Source: Gymnorhina tibicen (Eukaryota > Chordata > Aves > Passeriformes > Artamidae). From it: a stretch of DNA of 64,000 bases. Positions 1-10,800 of this stretch are shown here, one piece after another. The number at the start of each line of letters is the position of its first letter. Position 1 is the first letter of the stretch. A program made the translations under genes and the position numbers. The stretch spans positions 205,960 through 269,959 of the forward strand of contig VXAZ01007724.1 of assembly GCA_013399875.1 (NCBI GenBank). The letters are read 5' to 3'. The notes beneath the pieces are model-generated. The model made no database searches, was not told where the DNA came from, and saw only the letters and a program-made list of their open reading frames with translations.

Positions 1-737
1 TACAAAGTGTCAATGATTCTTCTAAGTGCATATTCTAAATAATGACATGAAGATTCATTGAAACATATTTAAATGTACTTGTAAACTAATCATTAGAAAA
101 TAAACTTTCAATAACAACATGCAAAGCTGTCTTCCTTAGCATGGCTGACCTTAAATTATACTATTACCGTAATTTTGTATATAAATGACAAATAAAAAAC
201 AACTGATTCCCTACTCTACTAACATTTAGGAGGATTAAGAATATTTTTGAAAGCTCATAAGGAAGAAGGCTGTTTATTTAAGATCCAATCACTCACTTTG
301 TTTAACTACCTATTGTCAGGTTAAATTATTATTCTTGGTCTAATTGTTCTTGAACACCACAAACAGGCTATAAAAAAATACCTTGTTTCTAATTACAATG
401 AAAAAATGAAATAGCAATTCAGAGCAGTATACATGTTTTCATTCTGAATTCTTTTCAGCATTCTTCTTAAATTGAATGAAGAACAGAAACTTTTTTCCCA
501 GTGTTTTCTTTATGTATGTCTGAATAGGAAGTCTCCTCTAAATTTAATCTACTATAACAAGCATACTCTGAATGTGTTGGTCCATTTTCTAAATCTCTAG
601 AATGATCTGAAGTAATATGAAACAGCATACCTAAAGAAATTTACATGTATCGACATATCTGATACGTAATTTAAAAAAAATTATCTCGTGTACCAGGAAA
701 GAACATACGAAAATCCATGGTACCAGGATGAATGGGG

Positions 738-811
738 AGTTCCAAACAGGGTGGACAGGAGTTTTTCTAGCACAGATATTCCAACTATCATCACCTGCCC
801 TGTTTGGAACT
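738..811. repeat. Inverted repeat, 14 bp perfect arms
   Basis: AGTTCCAAACAGGG at 738-751 is matched by its exact reverse complement at 798-811, with 46 bp between. Beyond the perfect core the arms stay partly alike. A related TTGTCCACCCTCATT copy follows at 826-840 and resembles the left flank in reverse. This could be a decayed foldback transposon or a transcribed hairpin; the sequence does not decide. Confidence 0.7.
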
Positions 812-1684
812 GTCAAATGTTTTTCTTGTCCACCCTCATTAAGACCTTCTTAAAGTACATACATGATGAGGGTAAGCAAGACCTCATATTGTCAATCTTG
901 ATACAGTATAAATCCAGATACTTCATATCAAGGTAATGAAGTTATGCTGATTGACACCAGTAAAGAATCTTACCTGTTATTTTTAGGCAAAAAGCTTCTT
1001 AGTACGATTAGGACTAAGTTGTCAATCTAGTAATCTAGTTGATGAGTTTTTCACTCTGCAGATGTTACTGGTGATGGGAGCTCATATCAGGAAAGAGTGT
1101 CTTATATGAGCAAGGTTGCTGCTACAGCTCCTTAGAATCTGGACAATAATTACATTTTGTTTATACAAAAATATTAATAAAATCACAGGCAAAGAGCAAA
1201 ATACATATTTGAGTCAGTGTTTTGAGGTCAGGAAGAGGATACACAGAGAGCATACAGAGTTGGGCCATTTGCTTCCTCTTAGGAACAGGCAATTAAATTA
1301 AAATCTCTCTACCTCTACTTCCCATCCTACATTTTAGACTGTTCAGAGTCTTTTACCATCTTGTCTTACTGAAGAAAGTTTGGCATAAAAGTGAAGCCCG
1401 TTATCTGCTGCACGGTCACAGTGATGCTCCAATATACAACATGCAATAGTTAAAGAAAGAAGCTTTGTGAGTGGTATATTTCCACCAATGAAACTCTCAT
1501 GGAGAAATTTAGAACTGCATCTTATGAGACAAGATTTAAGTAAACCAACAGTGTAAGTGTGAAATAAAATTCTGACTTCCTAAAACTCAGGTATTGTAAA
1601 TTAAATAAAATATTGAAAATTAAATAGATCTAAGTCAAGAGACAACTACAAAGAGCTATGCATTTCCTGGATCTAGGACAGGTG

Positions 1685-1741
1685 TTTGCTAACAATTAAC
1701 TAACAATTTGTTAACAATTAACTAACAATTTGCTAACAATT
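1685..1741. repeat. 22 bp minisatellite, about 2.6 copies
   Basis: Two 22 bp units start at 1685 and 1707 and a partial third unit runs over 1729-1741. The unit is built around TAACAATTAACTAACAA, and the first two copies differ at one position (TTTGC against TTTGT). It is short and AT-rich, with no sign of function. Confidence 0.9.
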
Positions 1742-2941
1742 GTGGTAACTCTCAAGAACGTGAGAATTAAAATGAAGGAAGAGTATTTTAAGGAATTCCG
1801 TATTTGCACAAATGCTATGGCTGTTTTTCTGCTGTAATTAAGTAGCTCTGCTGTTTCTGTAAGAAAACTTCTAATACATAATTGTCCAGGAAGTGGCAAT
1901 GGGGCACAGTAGCCGGTTTAGAATCGGTAGAAGTTGCTCATTTCCATCAACAATAGTTTCTTAATTTTAATTAGAAACTCTTAAACTGGTAAAATTCTTT
2001 CTTAGTGATGAACATTCTCCTGTGTATGGGAAAATTTACAGCTTGACCTCAGAGGATAAAACATCCTAATAAATTATTTTAAATATTACAAATTTGTAAT
2101 TTTACAATTACAAAGACACAACAAAAAGTTGTATTCTGATTGTCAGGAGACACAAAAGTAAAGCTTAAAAATATATTTTGAGAAGAACAAAACTTTCATA
2201 TGGTGATCTGTAACAGTAATACAATATCACTTAATGTTTTTTATGAAATTTGTTACAGAAGTCATTTGCAGAAAGATTGGAGAACAGACTTTTAGTACCC
2301 TTTTCGAAAGATTTCATTTGTCAAAGGAAAATGACACACATATCCTCAGAATCTTAAGATAATTTAATGGCCTATACATGGATAGTTTGCAAAGGACAAG
2401 GCTATATTGCTCTGCTTGAACCAAATTCTTTTTTAAGAGCAAGATATTAGAACTTTCTAAAAGTTATTTCAAAGCATTAAATCTTCTATTTTTGTTTTAA
2501 TTTTGAAAAAATTAAAGCCCTAGCAAAACAATTTTCTTTACATAATAGCGCGATAATATAGATAAAAGGTGCAATTTTCAACTGTAAATGCCTTAAAACA
2601 GTCATTTAAAAACCATAGCCTGCAATTAAGTGTGCCCACTTGTCTCTGAGAAATCATCCCTATCCCTGGACAATGAAATTAGAGATCACTGTCTTCACCC
2701 TTAGTTTCTTGTATCTATAAAACTGATTTGCAGAAGAATGAAAAGGATTCAGTCTTTCTCTGTACAGCAGGGGACACTGATTACTTTAGGGAGAAAGAGG
2801 GGTTTGATCATTTATTATGTCCTGGATAATGCTACTGCTTATTAACTGTTGAAAATTTATGACTGCGTAAGTGATATTGACCAAATGGCAGAACATTTAG
2901 GACCAAAGTCCAAACATTCCAGTGTCGGTCTATCATTTGTC

Positions 2942-3063
2942 AGTCAGTTCATCTTCCCTGTCAGTGCCAGGTGAGAATCATGAACAGGAATTCCCATGTC
3001 CCAGGAAATGAATGCATGTCCCTGACAAACCCAGTGCTTCACAGACCAGTAGATGAACTGACT
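2942..3063. repeat. Inverted repeat, 13 bp arms
   Basis: AGTCAGTTCATCT at 2942-2954 is the exact reverse complement of 3051-3063, with about 96 bp between. The interior has further weak pairings. It may be the remains of a small non-autonomous transposon, or chance. Confidence 0.5.
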
Positions 3064-6000
3064 ACTTTTGCACACACTTCTGACCCAGAGCTTCTTCTGA
3101 TTTCAATGTGCAATACATATCATGATGCATAGAAAATATTTAGGGATGATTAGAAAGCAGCTCAAGCCAGCTGGCTCCAAAGCAGCCCCTTTGACCTACA
3201 GGAATTGTTCCTTTGTATTTTCAAGTTCTAAAAATGTGCTGCTCACAGTATGACTGTTGCATAATGTATGTATGTAATTCCTACGCAGATTACCATTACA
3301 TTTTGATTTCAGGAAAAATGCTGTACTTTAGCTTCGAGAGACCCACAATGTCTCCCTTTGCAGTATCTATGGTTGCGGCTCTGTGCATTTTACAAGTTCT
3401 CACTATTTATTTGAGCTTTACAAAGCTCAAAGCACATAGGGAACTTTTTTTGAAGTCATCCCAATTCCACATAAGTGTTTTTAGAGACATTTTTGAAAGC
3501 TATTTCCAGGAAAGGACTGAAGACATGTCTGTGTTTGACAGTCCTGCATAAACACCACAAATTCTCATAAATCTGTCAAAATGGAATTTTTTATTTTCTT
3601 TTTTTAAGACTATTGTTATTATAAAGGCATATAAAAAGACTGAATTGTCAGCACCTGGGAGTTATGAATTAAATTCACATTCTATAATGGCACAAAGGAC
3701 AGCTTGGTAATTATATATCTGTTTACTGAATTTAGTGAACAGTATATTCAAAGGGACATACTGAGTAAACAGTGAGAAAATATATGTAGAACTTAACCTT
3801 CTCTCATACTTCAAAGAGTGTTTTAGTTTTTTTTAAAACTGCCAGCCCTGCAATTATGAAGTCTGAAGGCTACACAATGCTTTTTTGTATTTGTGCTTCA
3901 TTATTAAGGCTACACTTTCTCTGGAGGAAATATGGTCTCTTTTTGATGGTGCAAAAGGGACAAGAAACAAATACATCAATACACTACGCGTATATTTTAA
4001 TGAGCAATACAAACAAAATGATGCTGTCTGATATTTTAAGAGCGCTTATGAAAATGCCTATGAATTTCCACCAATTTTCAATGTCCTTCAGCCTTACACT
4101 GAACAATTCTTGAGTGCCACTTGAGATGAGCTTGTTCAGGAACACACCACACTTAAAGAAATCCTCTGAAATATTCTAAACACTTTAGTATAGATTTTTT
4201 TCACATAAGAACTCATATTAAGATTATTTAAGCACTGCACTACATCAACAACTGTGAGTATTTCTGCACTGTTAAAAGGACCACTTTTTTTCTTGCTTGT
4301 TTTCTTCTGTGGTTACCTATCTTAGTTTGCAGAATGGTGATGTTCCCACTTCTCTGTTTATGGACAATAAAATGAAACGTTTTTATGATCAAAAAGAATA
4401 TTGGCTATAGCATAGAAATGCAAGACCTATCAATAACTTATCCAACAAGGCATCAAATAAAAAAGGAAGAGGGGAAGAAAATAAAAAAGGATATTCCATG
4501 CTGCTTTTATGCTGTATATGCATGTGTGTGTATGTGTGTATGTTCAATTCTTTCCTCCCTCCTTTTGAACTGGAGAAACAAAGGTTATGAAAAGGATACA
4601 TTTATCATGTGATAATCTAGCCTCCAATGCTCAAATTTACACAAATTAGTATCTTACACTGTAAACAATGGTGTAAAACTATACTAAAAACTTAGACAAA
4701 GAAAAACAAAAACCAAAGAACCAATTTCTAACCCGTGTTTGTATCCATCCTGGGGTTTTTTCAAGGTATGTTCTATATACCCTGTCCAAAACTTTATTCT
4801 GACAGGCTTTAAGAATTCTGTGCCTTTTCCCCGTACACAGCAAATCTAACTAGCTGATGCTCCCAGTGAAATGTATCCCAGTCTGGATTTACTACTGGGG
4901 TACTAAACACATGATAAGTACCTACACAACCAGTGTCATGCATCCTGGGAGTAAAGAGATCCTCCACTGTAAATTGAGTCTTTAGTTGCTCCATATTTTG
5001 GTGCACCCTGAAAGCAAAGAACTTACTGACAATGCACAGAGCAACTGCAGTTTGTATATGTAGGTGTCTAATACAGGTCAATATATAATTCTGAAAGTAC
5101 CAGATAGAAAGAGGAGACTCCTTCCTCCACTAAGTGAGCTCTGTGCTTACTGTCTCCTAGTATTTCTATGTTTTGCTCTTCACCTACTTTTCCCAGAAAT
5201 CCATTCAGCCCATTCATTCAAAGATGGCTCAGGAGCAAGTATCTTCATTCCTGGCTAGGCTAATCTTGCATTTTGAGAGAATACCCATTAGTCACCTCAA
5301 CAGCTCTTGGCTGACTTTTGTCTGTAATGTTATAGGTATTAAAAGAAAATGGTTGAATTTCATATTTTTTAATGAAACAGTTATGTTTTTCCAGAAAAAA
5401 ACCCCAAACAAAATTAGTTTCACTTTTCCTCTGAGATGAGAAATGAGCATTTCATCATGAAAAACACTCTGGCAGCAATGAAAATATTATAGTCTCTAAT
5501 ATCCCCTCCAACAAATTTACCAGCCTGAATTAATCTTTAATTTCTACATGAATACAATCTACAAAGATATCAGTTTAAAGCACTAAATCTTACTGCTGTA
5601 AATACATCTGCCCAAGTATAAGAATCACAGAGAAACAGGACTTCCTCTCCCAAGGAAGGATCAACTTTGTTTGAAATATTATTGGCACGTGTTGATTTAA
5701 CATGTTTTTAAGATATCTCTTAAGAAAATTAGCATTTCTTAACAGGCAATGCATTCTGGTGCTTTAAAAATCTCATTATCATTTTTTCTAATGACTAGCC
5801 TTAACCTGTCTAGTTACAGTACAGGTTCATTGTTTCTTGTTGTATTTTCCTTGAAACTGAAACTGGGTGAGATACAGGTGGGTTAAAGTACACATCAGTG
5901 ACTATAAATAAAGTTTGTGGGCTTGTTTTTTAATTATTTATTTTCATTTTTATTTAAACAGAGATTCAGACAGATCATTATAAGCAGGGACCAAGTTTAA

Positions 6001-7320
6001 GATAAACATCTTAATAAAAAATCTATGTATAAACATACTATCATTGGATAGTATTACCTTCTTTTTAAAAGAATTATTTAATGAGAAGAAAAGCTACTTT
6101 TATATCTTATTTTACAGTGCACTATCTTTAACTATATTTCACCCTTTTCATGGTGGTGGTAACTGACAAGAGTTTACGGCACCATACACTACAGTGTCAC
6201 AAACAGCTTTTGAGCAACATTGAAATAATTTTCCAGACCATTAAGTGCATTCCCCACTTAAAAGACTGATATGCCTATAGTAATGCAGAAATAATTCAAA
6301 GAAGTACACACAGCTGCAAACCCGTCAAATGGCAAAACACTGCAAGGAAAATGGGTTTTCAGTCATCACTTATAATCCTCTACTTCAGTGCAATGTTTCT
6401 GTTTGGTATATATATTTCCTGATCAGCTGGCATAATAATGCCTCACAACAATTGAGTATTTGCAAAGCCTAAAGAATGGAACCAAATTCTGGTTAAATAA
6501 ACTGACTTCAGAAGGAATTATGAAAGGAGGTGAAGGACGAGTCATCACAGTTTTCAAGTCTAAATGATATGTTTTCTCTGGTTTTGTGGTAAATTGTCAG
6601 ACTTGCTATGGAATTGCTTTAAGTCAGTGAAGAACTGATGAGGCTTCTTGAGAAAAACATGAGCTGGGCCCCTCAGTGATCTCTCACCAGGCTCGGACCA
6701 AGCCTGATGTTGGAAGGATGTCTGGGGTGAAGCGGAGGCCTCACAGCCTCTCAGTGAGGCAGGGAAGAGCACCCACATGTCTGTACCAGCCATCAGCCTC
6801 ACTCCCCCTCACTGGGCATAACAGGACTTGCAAATCTGGTCCTTCAAGGAGACAAGAACGCTCACAAAGACAGTCTGGAGAAGGTCAGACAGCCTTTACT
6901 GCTGCCTCAGCAGGTAGAGGAGGACCAGTGTGTTTATTTTACCTTTGTATGAACTGTAAATTCTGACTGAAAGTAAATAAGCAAGCAATCAAGACCCTCA
7001 TTAAGCCCTATTTACATATTAACTTTCAGACCCCTAAGAATGTAAACAAAGAGAAAAGAGAACATGCCTTACATGTATAAGTCACAGTCACTAAAACCCC
7101 ACCTATAGCATGTGATTGTTCCATCCTTTTGGGAAGGGCCAAAAATTATAATATAAAAGAGGGAGTTTGGGGTAAAAAGATAGAGAGGGGGAAAAGTAGC
7201 ATCTCTGGTGGCTCAGTATGAGTTGATGGACTCCATCTCTCCCTCTCTCCTAAAGGGACAACTTTAGGTGAGCTTTGCCCCTCCAACTGCGTTGGAACAG
7301 ACACAGGCATAATTGTTACG

Positions 7321-7351
<31 letters not shown>

Positions 7352-7358
7352 ATATATA
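7321..7358. repeat. AT-rich microsatellite (TACATA/TATA)n
   Basis: An interrupted (TA)n run with TACATA variants. It sits inside the probable LTR-type segment. Confidence 0.85.
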
Positions 7359-7449
7359 GTGCTAATAGATCTTATTTTCTGTCTCAACACGTAACACTGT
7401 AGTTAGTGCATTTATCACCAGCAATCCTCAACCTGCCGTTCTGTTGCTT

Positions 7450-7650
7450 CAGTAAACTGCACTATTTGTAAACTTGGATTCTGTAATTTCTCATTGAACT
7501 TGGACAGACCTATGGCATCGTATTGGCAAACTGAACTATTTGTGAATCAGTGATTGCACAAGTTCTTATTGTATACAACCACACCTATAGTGACAAAACT
7601 GCAGTATTTGTTAATCTATGCTTGTGAAACCTCTTACTGAACTCCAGGAG
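7450..7650. repeat. Three diverged tandem units of about 70 bp
   Basis: AAACTGCACTATTTGTAAA, AAACTGAACTATTTGTGAA and AAACTGCAGTATTTGTTAA occur at about 7454, 7529 and 7598. Each is followed 25-35 bp later by a related TCTCATTGAACT, TTCTTATTGTAT or CTCTTACTGAACT block. They form an imperfect tandem array and are probably part of the surrounding LTR-type repeat. Confidence 0.65.
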
Positions 7651-7759
7651 ATTTACAGTGATAGACTGGCTATGATCAGAAACTAAGCTCTGCTGCACAC
7701 AGTCCCTCTGATCCCTGAGAACCTGCTGAAATGCAAGGGATTTTATTTTCTGCTACATA

Positions 7760-8289
7760 TCTATACACTTAATGCAAGAGGAATAAACCATATGGCTATT
7801 TTGCATGTATAAATGGGCAAGAAACTCAACTAGAAATGACAATCATTTGTTTCATGCACAATTATGGCTTTGTGCCACTATCTCCATTCATCTCTGCAGT
7901 GATTTAAAACATGAAAAGGAAGTGAAATGTCTTCACATGTACACTTATGAAGAAACAAAGAAGCAGCACTCAACTTTGTGTATGTTCAAAATGATGAGTC
8001 GTAAGAAATCCCCAAAGGCATAACTCCTCTGAAGCTTTCTCAGAGAGAACACCTACTTAAGCTGCTTTAACACTAGGGGAATTACAGATTCCTCCACATT
8101 TCTGAAGACTTCATAATGCATCTGCAAAACATCCTAATTACTATTTTGCAAGAGATATCACAGCAGTTGAAACACTGAAAATATTAGGCAGAAACCTTAA
8201 TTTATGACTTTCAAAACAATTCCTTAAAAGTTAAAAAGGATGAAAAAAGTTTTTAATGACTGTAGCCTTTAGTCTCTTGTTTCATACTA
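7760..8289. other. Unassigned stretch between repeats
   Basis: AT-rich sequence. I see no gene, RNA gene or repeat signature. Confidence 0.5.
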
Positions 8290-8662
8290 CGGTTTCCACT
8301 GCCTGGGGGAAAAGGACCTGGAGGTACTGGTACAGCATGTGCCCAGGTGGCCAAGAAGGCCAATGGCATCCTGGCCTGTACCAGCAATAGTGTGGCCAGC
8401 AGGACCAAGGCAGTGATTGCCCAACTGTGCTCGGTAGTGGTGAGGGCACATCTGAAATCCTGCGCTCACTTCTGGGCCCCTCTCTGCAAGAAAAACATTG
8501 AGGTGCTGGAGTGTGTCCAGAGAAGGGCAGCAGAGCTGGTAAAGGGTCTGGAGAGTGAGTTGTATGAAGACCAGCTGAGGGAGCTGGAGCTGTTCAGCCC
8601 AGAGGAAAGGAGTTTCAGAGGAGACCTTATCTCTATCAACAACTACCTGAAAGGTGGTTGTT
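8290..8662 (+). mobile_element. CR1 LINE fragment (end of ORF2)
   Basis: This is a plus-strand piece of the avian non-LTR retrotransposon CR1 covering the C-terminal part of ORF2. Translated motifs include [23 protein letters not shown] residues, then [15 protein letters not shown] and [17 protein letters not shown], which are standard for the CR1 ORF2 tail. It stops abruptly at the GGTGGTTG after the NNYLKG motif, so the 3' UTR is missing. It is antisense to the cadherin gene. It resembles the tail of the long CR1 at 30-33 kb (both contain CAGCATGTGCCCAGGTGGCC), so they are the same or sister subfamilies. Confidence 0.92.
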
Positions 8663-9215
8663 CCTTAAACCATAATTGCAAAATACAAATGGAGCTGTCT
8701 TCTATTAACTTTAATTATTTTCTGCTCAGTAGAAAAAACCCAAAAAAACATTTGCTCCCAGATTTGGAGGACTTTCAATCTTCCTTTTTCATAATACCTT
8801 TATATTAGTTTTCAGCTATGCAAGTATGTTTGCATTATGTCATTAGCTGGCTATGTCAGAAGTTGCAAAAACATTAGTTATCCATACTTCAGCTACTGAC
8901 AACTATTCCTTTGTGGACATTGAAGAAACATGGGAAAAAAGTGTCTGGCTAAGACTCTTGATGTTCTGTCTGATATGTATCAAGTATATTTTAAAAATGT
9001 TTTTCAATGTCAGTCAAAGTTTGAAACAGCAAAATATTTCCCCATTCACAATTAGAATCAAAGTAAAATAGTTTCATGATTCTTTATGAGAAAAAAAACC
9101 CTAAAGATGACTAATATTGAAGATGTTAATTTTAAGTCCTTTTGTTTTTAAATTGAATTCCCACTTATGAACATAAAAATAAAATATTTCAAAGACCTTA
9201 AAAAAAACCCAAACA
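8663..9215. other. Unassigned stretch between two CR1 pieces
   Basis: AT-rich, with no recognised feature. It separates two CR1 pieces that are best read as independent insertions, since their tails belong to different subfamilies. Confidence 0.5.
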
Positions 9216-9430
9216 AAAATAACTTCTTCACAGAAAGAGTGATTGGGCATTGGAATGGCCTGCCCAGGGGTGTGGTGGAATCACTGTCCCTGGAAGTGTT
9301 TAAGAAAAGACTGGATATGGCACTCAGTGCCACGGTCTAGTGAACAAGGTAATATTGGGTCATAGGTTGGACTCGATCACCTCAAAGTTTTTTTCAAACC
9401 TAGTTAATTCTGTGATTCTGTGATTCTGTA
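9216..9430 (+). mobile_element. CR1 LINE 3' end with ATTCTGTG tail
   Basis: This is a 5'-truncated CR1 consisting of 3' UTR only. It reads CTTCTTCACAGAAAGAGTG, then ATTGGAATGGCCTGCCCAGG, then GGTTGGACTCGATCACCTC, and ends in repeated GATTCTGT units, the octamer tail of one CR1 subfamily group. The extreme 5' truncation is normal for CR1. Confidence 0.93.
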
Positions 9431-10127
9431 ACTGTATGAAGTGTTTTAATTTCAGTTATCCAGGCTTTTCAAAAAAAAACATATCTTCTAATATAATCAT
9501 TGTCAACTGTGATGGAAAATTGTATGTATCCAAAAGCTGGAGGGGATTTTTTTCTTTCACAAAATTTTTATTTCTGTGTTTTGATGACTTCATGAGAAAA
9601 AAACATGCATGTGTGTAACTAAAATACTTGAGTATTGCAATTTCCTGCCAGAGGTGCCTGTTGGAAGCAGTACAGGTTTTTTTATAGCTAGTACAGAATA
9701 TAGCATTCTGCCTTGAAAAACTGTTCAATCATCATGCCTGTCTTTCAGGCTGACTGCCTAGAATGTGGTAGAATAACTTTATATTGTTCAAGTTATTTTT
9801 TGTTAAAAGCCTTTGATAGTATAGCCCCTAGCAATCTGTCATACTTCCTTCTTGAGTCGTGTCCTGAGAAGTAACTATGCTTACATAAATTTGCTCTTTA
9901 CAGATCATAGCTATATCTCCTGCTATATAACAACAGGTGATTTTATCTGTGCTGACACATTTGCTTAGATTTCTCACTCCTATCAGTTTCACTTCCACTC
10001 ACGCTTCCCCATCTTATAATTATAATAATTTTCATTACCAACCACAGTATTTGTTAATAAGCCACCTCTGACACTGAAGTGTCCTGATTGCCAGTTTTGC
10101 TTAGCTTTTAAATGGTTTGTTAAAACA

Positions 10128-10800
10128 GTAGAATCATCAAAACATTAGGGTTGGAAGGGGCCTTTAAAAATCATGTCGTCCAACCTCTTTGCAATGAGCA
10201 GGAGATTTTAAAATAGATCAGGCTGTTCAGAACTCTGTTCATACAGACCCTGAATGTTTCCAGAGACAGAGCATCCACCCCTTCTCTGGGCAGCCTTTTC
10301 CAGTGTTTCACCACCCTCATTGTACAAAATTTCTTCCTTATATCCAGCCTGTATCTACCCTCTTTCAGTTTAAAATTACAGCCACTTGTTGTATTGCAAT
10401 CAGCTCTGCTAAGAAGTTTCTCTCCCTCTTGCTTATCAGTCTCGCTTAAGTACTGTAAGGCTGCTAGAAGGTCACCTTAGAGGCTTCTCTTTTCCAGGCT
10501 AAACAGCCCTATCTCATTCTTTCCTCATAGAAGAGTTGCTTCAGCCTTCTGATCATCTTGATGGTCCTCGTTTGGGCTCATCCTAAAAGGCCTATATCCT
10601 TCCTGTGCTGGGGACGCCAGAGCTGGATGCAGTACAGCAGCTGGAATCTCACCAGAGCAGCACAGAGGAGCACTGTCACCTCCCTTCACGTGCTGGACAA
10701 GGATGGTTGGCTTTTTGGGCTGCAAGGGCACGTTGCCAGCTCATGTCCAGCTTTTCATCCACCAGCACCCCCAGTTAGGGATAAGTTGTCAGTACAAAAT
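10128..10800 (-). mobile_element. CR1 LINE fragment (end of ORF2 plus 3' UTR), minus strand
   Basis: The plus strand begins with a degenerate AGAATCATCAAAACATTAGGG and GGTTGGAAGGGGCC, the reverse complement of a CR1 3' end. It continues with GAGCATCCACCCCTTCTCTG, TTTCTTCCTTATATCCAGCC and then ORF2 sequence up to CATCCACCAGCACCCCCAG. It is about 670 bp, 5'-truncated, frameshifted and inactive. It lies in the same orientation as the cadherin gene. Confidence 0.93.

Larger units (their letters stand above)
1..6640. other. Unique AT-rich intronic stretch
   Basis: No gene, RNA gene or transposon was recognised here. It holds a 22 bp minisatellite at 1685-1741, inverted repeats at 738-811 and 2942-3063, and a short TG-rich run near 4514-4542. 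The longest open frame, 112 codons at 3213-3551 on the plus strand, has no signature I know and is probably chance. Confidence 0.6.
6655..7750 (+). mobile_element. Probable old LTR-type (endogenous retrovirus) segment
   Basis: This interval is richer in GC than its flanks at the left (6655-6930) and carries a promoter-like block: TATAATATAAAAGAGGG near 7148-7164, followed about 50 bp later by a pyrimidine-rich CTCCATCTCTCCCTCTCTCC run. That is the layout of a retroviral LTR core promoter and R/U5. A (TA)n run and three diverged copies of a roughly 70 bp unit follow at about 7450, 7527 and 7596. I could not fix TG/CA ends or a target duplication and saw no gag, pol or env reading frame. Family unknown; it could also be another dispersed repeat. 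Confidence 0.4.

Noticed and set aside
3213..3551. 112-codon plus-strand open frame
   Set aside because: No domain, no splice logic, and located in intron. The length is within chance expectation for 64 kb in six frames.
8290..9430. A single CR1 split by a 550 bp insertion
   Set aside because: The left piece is of the ATTCTATG-tail type by similarity to the 30-33 kb element, while the right piece ends in ATTCTGTG units. Two separate insertions fit better.
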